Notes under the pieces: model-generated
Told to the model about the DNA's origin: nothing
What the model saw: the letters and a program-made list of their open reading frames with translations, nothing else
The model's database searches: none
Program-made: the position numbers and the translations under genes
Part shown: piece after piece, positions 14,396 to 20,658 of the stretch
Numbering within the stretch: position 1 is the stretch's first letter
Layout: each line of letters opens with the position of its first letter
IMG/VR virus record: IMGVR_UViG_3300000116_000036
Span: 1-48,037 of that record
Direction: 5' to 3' (one strand)
DNA length: 48,037 nucleotides
DNA from: a virus

Positions 14396-15028
14396 TTAGA
14401 TGGGGATAAATGATAGAGTAGTATCACGATAAGTTGTATCTGATGGTCTCATGACATTCCCTGCTAATGTAATGCGAGGCATGTTATCAAACTCACCAGA
14501 CTGCACAACTTCATGTAATCTGTCACCTGGACCTATGTATAACTTCCCAGGTTCATTCTTAATACGGTAAAGTTCATTGTCACCTTTATAAAACACAGTC
14601 TCTGTATTCTGAGGATATATGGACAAATACCAATGAATAGGATAGTCATGATGATGCTTGTGCAACAATCCACCTTCAAGATGAGAATTGACCCAACACT
14701 GTGTCCATGCTCGTTCTTCCATACCAATGAAATCACGAAGACATGTTTTTACTTCAGAGAACAGATCATAGATTACCACATCTTTAACTCTAGAAGAGAA
14801 AAAGTTATAGTATCCATACAACCATGTTGAATTAGGACATTGATTAGGATCATGTTTATGATGCCCACCTTGCCATTCAACACCATTCAGCACTGAAGAT
14901 ACCACACCACTTGTTTGTAGTGCTGCATCAGCAATTGCAGAAAGATTCTCACGTACGAACGAAATATCGTACAGTTTATAGTTTTTTGTACTGTCTGTCA
15001 AAGATGAACTCACTTTTAGTGTTACCAA
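14396..15028 (-). CDS. 2OG-Fe(II) oxygenase family protein, 210 aa
   Basis: A putative iron- and 2-oxoglutarate-dependent oxygenase of the compact phage type. The iron-binding region is LLHKHHHDYPIHWYLS (H126 and D128 likely ligands), the distal histidine is H172 in GDRLHEVV, and the 2-oxoglutarate-binding arginine is R185 in MPRITLAG. The substrate is unknown. The frame opens with a TTG at 15028 and overlaps cpeT by 53 bases; no ATG exists near the start, so a GTG at 15013 or a later codon could be the true start. It lies directly after the CpeT-like gene. Confidence 0.75.
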   Translation of the reverse strand: MVTLKVSSSLTDSTKNYKLYDISFVRENLSAIADAALQTSGVVSSVLNGVEWQGGHHKHDPNQCPNSTWLYGYYNFFSSRVKDVVIYDLFSEVKTCLRDFIGMEERAWTQCWVNSHLEGGLLHKHHHDYPIHWYLSIYPQNTETVFYKGDNELYRIKNEPGKLYIGPGDRLHEVVQSGEFDNMPRITLAGNVMRPSDTTYRDTTLSFIPI

Positions 15029-15434
15029 TTACCTGTTTACCATTCACAAACCCACGGTCCCATGAACGATACTGATCTTTACTCAAGTATCCAGTATAGT
15101 ATACCTCAAGATCTGCAATAGTGCAACTACCTTCACTCTTCCATCCATCATGAGCAACCTTCCATTGTATATCACATCCTACAGATTTCCAATCAAGAGT
15201 ATGATTGACAAGGATAATAGTATTATCTAATTGTTCTACCTTAAAATTACGCTCACGATAAACTTCCCCATCATGGTGATACCATTGACGTGATTGTAGT
15301 TTAGAATCTCCTAGATTTATCCACTGTATCCATGCCCAAATAAATCCTGTTGGATCTGATTGTGCTTGTTTCTTATTAGTATAAGTTCCTTCAATTACTC
15401 GGATGAACTCTTCGCTTCCATTTGTTGCATCCAT
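14976..15434 (-). CDS. cpeT: CpeT-like phycobiliprotein bilin lyase
   Basis: Resembles the CpeT/CpcT family, which attaches phycobilin chromophores to light-harvesting phycobiliproteins in cyanobacteria. Signatures are EGTYTNKKQAQSDP (residues 15-28, matching the family's GxFxNxxQA motif), GCDIQW (86-91) with a second Cys at 104 (GSCT), and GKQVIGNTKSEFIFDR (132-147) near the end. Length 152 aa is short for the family (about 180-200 aa in cyanobacteria) but usual for cyanophage copies. The host is therefore likely a phycobilisome-bearing Synechococcus. It sits third in an operon starting from the sigma70-like promoter at 15830, not from a late promoter. Confidence 0.8.
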   Translation of the reverse strand: MDATNGSEEFIRVIEGTYTNKKQAQSDPTGFIWAWIQWINLGDSKLQSRQWYHHDGEVYRERNFKVEQLDNTIILVNHTLDWKSVGCDIQWKVAHDGWKSEGSCTIADLEVYYTGYLSKDQYRSWDRGFVNGKQVIGNTKSEFIFDRQYKKL

Positions 15435-15625
15435 TCGGTTTTCAACTCCTCAATTTGATCAACGATTTCAGGATTAATTGTAGTCTTTTCTATTACTGGG
15501 ATCAGCATATAATTTTTACCATCCTTAGTGATTCGGAATGGTTGTTGATTACTATGACATAGGTCTACAATAAACTCAAAGTTTTTTTCAAGTTCTTCAA
15601 ATGTAATTTCAAGAGGCAACTTCAT
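15395..15625 (-). CDS. Phd/YefM-like antitoxin-type protein, 76 aa
   Basis: Starts MKLPLEITFEELEKNFEFIV and contains QPFRITKDGKNYMLIPV (residues 28-44), the helix-then-beta-hairpin pattern of the Phd/YefM DNA-binding fold (ITKxGKxxAVLIP). The C-terminal helix (EIVDQIEELKTEWMQQMEAK) would be the toxin-binding arm in true antitoxins. No toxin gene is adjacent: it lies between a conserved cyanophage protein and cpeT and overlaps both. It could act as an operon repressor or anti-toxin decoy, which is inference. Confidence 0.6.
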   Translation of the reverse strand: MKLPLEITFEELEKNFEFIVDLCHSNQQPFRITKDGKNYMLIPVIEKTTINPEIVDQIEELKTEWMQQMEAKSSSE

Positions 15626-15806
15626 AGGTATATGTAAATAGGTCTGGTTGATTGAGTGCGCGGAATGATTCTAATGTCTCAGTGAATCCTGCTGCACCTT
15701 CTTCATCAAACTTCCAACATACTGTCTCATCATACCCTTCATCGTCTAGCATAGTAACTTGACGTTTAGAAAGATTCACGAAAACGTGCTGGAGGTAGGT
15801 GTTCAT
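15609..15806 (-). CDS. Conserved cyanophage protein, 65 aa
   Basis: Starts MNTYLQHVFVNLSKRQVTMLDD, with a beta-strand pattern followed by an acidic helix and a C-terminal LFTYTYEVAS. I recall similar short proteins (YLQHVFVNLxKR) in many Synechococcus phages, without known function. First gene of the metabolic cassette downstream of the promoter at 15830. Overlaps the Phd-like gene by 17 bases. Confidence 0.65.
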   Translation of the reverse strand: MNTYLQHVFVNLSKRQVTMLDDEGYDETVCWKFDEEGAAGFTETLESFRALNQPDLFTYTYEVAS

Positions 15807-15829
15807 GAGGATAAGTCTAGTACCAACCT

Positions 15830-15858
15830 AGTATAGCACAAGTATCTCAGTTTAGCAA
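15830..15858 (-). promoter_or_regulatory. Sigma70-like promoter for the cpeT cassette
   Basis: TTGCTA (15853-15858), a 17-bp spacer, TATACT (15830-15835) on the minus strand. Its -35 box overlaps the last codons of gp5. It lacks the ATAAGAGTCA extension of the repeated module. It places the cassette 15806-14396 under early, host-type control within a late structural region. Confidence 0.7.
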
Positions 15859-18345
15859 GATGGTCGCAGCAGAAATTTTACAAACAGCAGCAGCGGTGAT
15901 ATTGACAGCAGCACCAGCAGTGAGTGAAGCAGCGGCAGATGCTGCCAAAGTAACAGCACCAGCGGCAACATTAACAGCGAAAGCGCCAGCACCGACTGTA
16001 AATAGAGCACCACCAGCAGCGCAGTTTACAATAAATGGTCCAACAGTATTGACCGAAAATCTGGGAATGGGATCAAATGTAGGAGCAGGAAGCAAAACAT
16101 AGTCAATAGGACCACCACAAGTGGTAAAGATACCAGACTTACCCTTGGGAATAATGCCACCAAGAGTGTTGATGAAGTGATACTCAGCGGGAGCAGTAAA
16201 TGTTAGTGCATTGCCTGCATTGATGTTAACATCACATGCATTGATTTCATATCCCTGACAATCAATCTTAGTATTACCAGTAGGAGCGACAATTTCAGCG
16301 TTTGTGCCACCTTTACCAGCAACAGTATTACCGATTGCTTGAGTCTGAAGATGTCCTTTAACATCAATAGCAAGATCGGATGCAAAGTTCATAGTAGACT
16401 TCTGAGTCTGACTATCTCCAGGACCAGGACCACCTGAACAATCAACGAATAAACCACCACCAATTTCAAGGTGCATATCTCCAGATACTTTAAGACGATA
16501 GTCACCATCAATGGTAATGATATTATCCTTACCGATGGTATAGCACATGTCTTTTTTGAAATCCGCTGTAAAATTACCAGGGATGTCAACATTAGTTCCT
16601 AGTAAAGGATCAGCAGCGTCAGTTTTAGCACTATTTAATTTTTTAGCATCTGCTGCTGCATTTTCAATACTTTTATTTTGCTTTGACAGTACCTTATATT
16701 TTGCATGCTGTTGGTTTTCAATAGCAACGTCAGTAATAGTAGCACCAGATGCCATCCTAGTGATGGTCGCTTCTCTACCAGGAGTGCTTAATTGTAAATT
16801 ATAGGCCCCGTTAATAAAACTAGTGGCAGCATTTAGATATGGATCAGCATCATTGAAAATGGAATCAATAATTCCTCCACCTCCACCAGATTGACCACAA
16901 CTAGGATATGACTGTCCACCTCCAGGTGGACCACCCAAGTCAGAAGAACTACATCCAGTTACTCCAAAGAATGGGAAAAATTGTTTACTCGTTCTCGCTC
17001 GGTCTCCTGGTTTTCTATTACATCCACCAAAATCAAATAGAGTAAAGATTAGACTAATGATCTGTCCAATACTAGAAATGTCAAGTTTACTAATATTAGT
17101 TGCTTCATTGAAAATATCCGCACCAGTTTCAAATGTCTCTTTCAATGTTTCAAATCCTTCAGCAATTGACGTTGCTGTTTTAACTAAATCAAGCACTTGC
17201 TTTACCATACCAAGTCCATTTTGAATGGAACATGTTACTTGATTAATAATATCCTGAACTCCAGCAACTGCTGCCTCTGCTTTGGAAAGTGCTCCAGAAA
17301 TCAAATCTTCAGCAATGCCAGTAACTACACCCATAGGGTTTGCTAGCATATCAAAAATAAGGGAATCTAGACCGCAAATTTGTGATAGGAGAAGTTCAAT
17401 GATTGTCTGGACAAGTTTCAATACAACATATGGAATACCAGTAAACTTCGCAATGACTCCTGCTGCTGTTAGTCCTTGACCCGCAACAATAGTAAGTTGT
17501 TCTTTGGCAGCAGATACAACTTGAGAGAATACAGCACTCAAGAAGTTCTGGAGTTTATCAGTAAACTCCTCCATCCTAACGATCTTATTCTCAAATACAT
17601 CAACAAAATCGCCATTCTCATTTTGAACAACGGATGATGCTGCTCCAACTAAGTCTTCTACAAGTTGGGTTATTTTAATTTCTAAGGTTTTCCAAGGTCC
17701 ACCAACTCCAGATGCAGCAGGAGTGCCAGAACTCCTAACAGTTGGTTTTGTCTGGTTTGATGCTGTTGCAGGTGCTTTTTGCGCTGCACTATTTGGACTG
17801 CTAGCAGTAACCTTAGCGTCTGGTTCTCCAGGTGTCTTTACAGTATTACTACCACTACTTTGGTTTTGAGTTTTATTAATATCAGCAGAACTAGCACCAA
17901 CTTCTTTGTTTACTGGGTTAATATCTTCCCTGTTAGGAGCATTAGTAAACAAGAAGGTACTATCTTTCCCTTCTAGTGAAGTACCTTGATTCTGACTAAT
18001 CCTGAGAACACCCATAACAATGGGGAACTGTGCTTCCTCACCATCAAGGAAGAAACCCATTACAATAGCACCAGGACGTAACTGATGTGAAGACTTACCT
18101 AAACCTTCAACGCCTGCTTGGTCTGTTGGTTGAAGTACACTTGCCCACGGTAAATCTTTAGTGGATAAATCTTTCTGAAATCCTGCTTCTGGACCAGTAT
18201 AAAATCCAAGAACTCTGACTTTTACTCTACCAATAAATTGAGGATCCTTAGTATCCTCAACTTCACCAACCCACCAGATAAATCCATCTTTACCCAAGAA
18301 ATCGGTAGAAGATTCACCTACAATATTGTCAACGTATGCAGACAT
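15847..18345 (-). CDS. 5: gp5-like baseplate hub/spike protein without visible lysozyme
   Basis: A baseplate central spike protein related to T4 gp5. N-terminal OB-fold: KDGFIWWVGEVEDTKDPQFI, GRVKVRVLGFYTG, LPWASVLQPT, RPGAIVMGFFLDGEEAQFPI (residues 1-120). T4 gp5 then carries a lysozyme domain. Here a Ser/Ala-rich linker (about 130-215) and a long hydrophobic helical segment (to about 430) occupy that position, and no catalytic Glu/Asp/Thr lysozyme pattern is seen. Residues from about 570 on form the C-terminal beta-helix needle (DNIITIDGDYRLKVSGDMHL) with a very Ala-rich tip. 832 aa against 575 in T4. Confidence 0.85.
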   Translation of the reverse strand: MSAYVDNIVGESSTDFLGKDGFIWWVGEVEDTKDPQFIGRVKVRVLGFYTGPEAGFQKDLSTKDLPWASVLQPTDQAGVEGLGKSSHQLRPGAIVMGFFLDGEEAQFPIVMGVLRISQNQGTSLEGKDSTFLFTNAPNREDINPVNKEVGASSADINKTQNQSSGSNTVKTPGEPDAKVTASSPNSAAQKAPATASNQTKPTVRSSGTPAASGVGGPWKTLEIKITQLVEDLVGAASSVVQNENGDFVDVFENKIVRMEEFTDKLQNFLSAVFSQVVSAAKEQLTIVAGQGLTAAGVIAKFTGIPYVVLKLVQTIIELLLSQICGLDSLIFDMLANPMGVVTGIAEDLISGALSKAEAAVAGVQDIINQVTCSIQNGLGMVKQVLDLVKTATSIAEGFETLKETFETGADIFNEATNISKLDISSIGQIISLIFTLFDFGGCNRKPGDRARTSKQFFPFFGVTGCSSSDLGGPPGGGQSYPSCGQSGGGGGIIDSIFNDADPYLNAATSFINGAYNLQLSTPGREATITRMASGATITDVAIENQQHAKYKVLSKQNKSIENAAADAKKLNSAKTDAADPLLGTNVDIPGNFTADFKKDMCYTIGKDNIITIDGDYRLKVSGDMHLEIGGGLFVDCSGGPGPGDSQTQKSTMNFASDLAIDVKGHLQTQAIGNTVAGKGGTNAEIVAPTGNTKIDCQGYEINACDVNINAGNALTFTAPAEYHFINTLGGIIPKGKSGIFTTCGGPIDYVLLPAPTFDPIPRFSVNTVGPFIVNCAAGGALFTVGAGAFAVNVAAGAVTLAASAAASLTAGAAVNITAAAVCKISAATILLN

Positions 18346-18365
18346 TCTTTTTAATTAGCGTAGTA

Positions 18366-18920
18366 TTATTTAGCGACAAAATCAAAGGAGATGATAACAC
18401 GATCATCACCCTCCATCTTGGGATAGAAGTGTACTAGATTAGATGGAAATAGAATCAACTGACCTTCTTCAACAGGTGCAATAAAGTTAGCAGTATTCCA
18501 CATTGTTGGTTTCTCTTCGTCCAATTCAATGACAGGAACGAATGTGTTCTTGAATGGATTCTCAAATACTAATGGAGTATGACCTTCCTTCTCACTATAC
18601 TTTACCATAAAGTAACCAGTAAGATAAGTTCCACGATGGGTATGTGCAGGAACTTGAGTTCCCAATTGTGATACCTGAACTTCTGTATGACTGATAGAGA
18701 CAGTATTACTATAACCAAGAATATCTTTCAAGAAAAACTGTGCTTTCTCTTCAACCCAGGAATAAAATCCTTCCATGTCTGGTAGTTTACCATCATAGAC
18801 AAACAAATCATCTTCTCTTTTTACATCATCCCAATTAAGGTCTAATTTCTTAATGACCGTATCTTGAATATCAAAATTGTCTGTAAAAAGAGGATATGAA
18901 AATGCTGGAATAATTTGCAT
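18366..18920 (-). CDS. 2OG-Fe(II) oxygenase family protein, 184 aa
   Basis: Starts MQIIPAFSYPLFTDNFDIQD. Iron-binding segment PAHTHRGTYLTGYFMV (H93, H95), distal histidine H164 in PSNLVHFYP, and 2-oxoglutarate arginine R174 in DDRVIISFDF: the HxH...H...R pattern of the PF13759-type family. Substrate unknown. It is the first protein gene after tRNA-Val and shares that tRNA's promoter at 19039. It separates gp5 from the rest of the hub genes, so it is part of an inserted cassette. Confidence 0.8.
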   Translation of the reverse strand: MQIIPAFSYPLFTDNFDIQDTVIKKLDLNWDDVKREDDLFVYDGKLPDMEGFYSWVEEKAQFFLKDILGYSNTVSISHTEVQVSQLGTQVPAHTHRGTYLTGYFMVKYSEKEGHTPLVFENPFKNTFVPVIELDEEKPTMWNTANFIAPVEEGQLILFPSNLVHFYPKMEGDDRVIISFDFVAK

Positions 18921-18937
18921 AATAATTACATTACGAA

Positions 18938-19009
18938 TGGGTAATACTGGATTTGAACCAGTGACCTACTGCGTGTAAAGCAGTCACTCTACCACTGAGT
19001 TAATCACCC
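18938..19009 (-). tRNA. tRNA-Val (anticodon TAC)
   Basis: A complete cloverleaf on the minus strand: acceptor GGGTGAT/ATTACCC, D-arm ACTC...GAGT, anticodon stem ACTGC with loop TTTACAC and GCAGT, T-arm ACTGG TTCAAAT CCAGT. The discriminator base is A and CCA is not encoded. It reads GUA (and possibly other GUN) valine codons, in keeping with the phage's AT-leaning codon use. Confidence 0.92.
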
Positions 19010-19031
19010 ATAAAGGGGAAACCCCTTATGG
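19008..19031 (-). other. Hairpin at the 5' edge of the tRNA transcript
   Basis: CCATAAGGGG, loop TTT, CCCCTTTATGG on the minus strand (one bulged base). It begins about where transcription from the promoter at 19039 should start and its 3' arm includes the first two bases of the mature tRNA. No T-tract follows in the transcribed direction, so it is not a terminator. It may guide 5' processing or compete with the acceptor stem. Confidence 0.5.
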
Positions 19032-19038
19032 AAAAATA

Positions 19039-19067
19039 AGTATAACATAGTTATACTGAGATGTCAA
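19039..19067 (-). promoter_or_regulatory. Strong sigma70-like promoter for tRNA-Val
   Basis: TTGACA (19062-19067), exactly 17 bp, TATACT (19039-19044) on the minus strand: the best consensus match in the window. The -35 overlaps the stop codon of cp12. It drives the tRNA and the oxygenase downstream. Confidence 0.8.
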
Positions 19068-19294
19068 TCCTCGTAGACCAGACACTCTGGTTCTGATGGA
19101 TTACTATCACAAAATAGTTCCAAATACGTGGGGTCGTGATGATCACCTGCTTCAATCTCTTTCTTATGATGTTCTACATAAGATTCTAGTTCTTGAAGTT
19201 CTCCTTGAATGTGACGACGTTGTTGGGGAGATGTTGTATCTGCCTGGAGGATCTTTTGATCTTCGTCAATGTGTTGCTCAACTGTGCGTTGCAT
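19064..19294 (-). CDS. cp12: CP12-like Calvin-cycle inhibitor
   Basis: The C-terminal module LELFCDSNPSEPECLVYED (residues 58-76) matches CP12, with the cysteine pair C62 and C71 that forms the redox disulfide binding GAPDH. The N-terminal Cys pair of plant CP12, used for phosphoribulokinase, is absent; the N-terminus (EQHIDEDQKILQADTTSPQQ) and a helix (QGELQELESYVEHHKKEIEA) agree with the phage type. CP12 shuts down the Calvin cycle, sparing NADPH for phage nucleotide synthesis. Length 76 aa is normal. It lies between the gp27-like gene and tRNA-Val, downstream of a CATAAATA late-type box. Confidence 0.88.
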   Translation of the reverse strand: MQRTVEQHIDEDQKILQADTTSPQQRRHIQGELQELESYVEHHKKEIEAGDHHDPTYLELFCDSNPSEPECLVYED

Positions 19295-19323
19295 ATTCCT
19301 AACCTATGGACAATGCTTGATAT

Positions 19324-19331
19324 TATTTATG
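19324..19331 (-). promoter_or_regulatory. T4-type late promoter (candidate)
   Basis: CATAAATA in ACCATAAATAATATC on the minus strand, seven of eight positions matching the T4 late box, 30 bases before the cp12 ATG. It overlaps the stop codon of the gp27-like gene. Confidence 0.5.
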
Positions 19332-20658
19332 GTGCCACCTTGATACTATCTTTTAATAGATGCAAAGTAGTCAGGAGTTCCGAAACTCTATAGGTATGCG
19401 TAACTCCTCCTATAAGATAGATCCCCGAGTAAACTTTGTCAAGTTCTGCTTTCTTTCTCTTAACCTGCATTCTTGGAATCTGAACATTTACACCACCACC
19501 AGCAAACAAATTTAAGTTTCCAGGTACAGTAATCTCCAACTGAATTGCTTCTAATGATTTCTTTCTTAGGTAATTATATGAAGCAGTATCTAAGTAATTA
19601 TTAAGATTGCGGGATCCCGTAGAACTACCATCAGATTTTGTAGAGTCCCATAAGTGTGTAGGAAGTGCTCTATAGTGTACTCTCTTTGGATTGTTAATGA
19701 GTTTCTTGATCTCTGGATTGTTAATGTCAATGGGGAGTTTACCACCTTTCTCCAATTTTGACATACGCTTAAACGTATTTTCAATAGTATAGTATCCTGT
19801 TTGTGCAGTTACTTTTTTATTTTTAGTTGGGAGAACAGATTCGCCAAACGTGCTAGGATCAAGTCCAATAATATATCCAGACCATGTTCCCTGTCTCAGG
19901 TTTCTTATTGAGTTAAATGAATGTGGAAATGATAACTTACTGATTAAGAAATTATTCTTTGATGGGTTGTCTGATAATGCTTTCTGACCATAAACATACG
20001 TTGGTTTTTCCTGATCTCTGGCATCCTCAATCAATTTATCTATTGTTTTGAAATGATACCCTAAAGCATTCTCATAGAAAATATATGCACCTTGAGGATT
20101 ATCTGACGACCCGCCTGATCTAGTTGCTTTGGATGCAATAAAGTTGATAGCATCAAATGGTCTCCAATTAGGAGAAGTAAATCTTAGTTTATTGGCAGAC
20201 TCAGCATCTAACTTAGCACCACCCTTTCCTCCTAAAGTAGTAACCATGCCAAGAATCTTCTTAACATGCGCTGCTGCATCGGTAGGTGCATATGAACCAA
20301 AGACATTGGTGACTTCATTATTAATAAATGCAGGTGACACAAGTTTCAGAACATATGCTTCTTTCTTTTCAGATTTTACTCTAGCAGTAATCTCATAGCA
20401 TTGGAAGACATACGTTATATTATAACCACCAGATTCAAGATCAATTCTCCAATATTCATTACCAATAAGTGTGTTAATAAAGTCGGTTGCATCAAAAATA
20501 CTTATCTCAGCATATACTGTAGGACTACTGATACTTTCAACAATCTTTAAACTGGAAATCAGTTCTACAATGTTACGAGAACCATCCTTTGCGGTTCTAA
20601 TTTGACCATTACTATCTAAAAGAAATGCTGCTAAGGCAGTTTGTCCCGATTTTTGCAT
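19327..20658 (-). CDS. gp27-like baseplate hub protein, 443 aa
   Basis: Starts MQKSGQTALAAFLLDSNGQI. The N-terminal part NIVELISSLKIVESISSPTV, YAEISIFDATDFINTLIG has the pattern of the first hub domain shared by T4 gp27 and VgrG proteins, and its order beside gp5 supports a gp27 role: a trimeric ring joining tail tube and spike. 443 aa against 391 in T4. The C-terminal region NLNLFAGGGVNVQIPRMQV (near residue 390) is also hub-like. Start codon overlaps the upstream stop as TAATG. Assignment rests on position and pattern, since gp27 diverges strongly. Confidence 0.65.
   Translation of the reverse strand: MQKSGQTALAAFLLDSNGQIRTAKDGSRNIVELISSLKIVESISSPTVYAEISIFDATDFINTLIGNEYWRIDLESGGYNITYVFQCYEITARVKSEKKEAYVLKLVSPAFINNEVTNVFGSYAPTDAAAHVKKILGMVTTLGGKGGAKLDAESANKLRFTSPNWRPFDAINFIASKATRSGGSSDNPQGAYIFYENALGYHFKTIDKLIEDARDQEKPTYVYGQKALSDNPSKNNFLISKLSFPHSFNSIRNLRQGTWSGYIIGLDPSTFGESVLPTKNKKVTAQTGYYTIENTFKRMSKLEKGGKLPIDINNPEIKKLINNPKRVHYRALPTHLWDSTKSDGSSTGSRNLNNYLDTASYNYLRKKSLEAIQLEITVPGNLNLFAGGGVNVQIPRMQVKRKKAELDKVYSGIYLIGGVTHTYRVSELLTTLHLLKDSIKVAP

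Noticed and set aside
18345-18362. CTAAATAA before gp5 as a late promoter
   Set aside because: Lacks the NATAAATA core and fits worse than the boxes listed.
18938-19009. tRNA-Val as a possible phage integration site
   Set aside because: No integrase or excisionase is present and the gene set is that of lytic T4-like phages.
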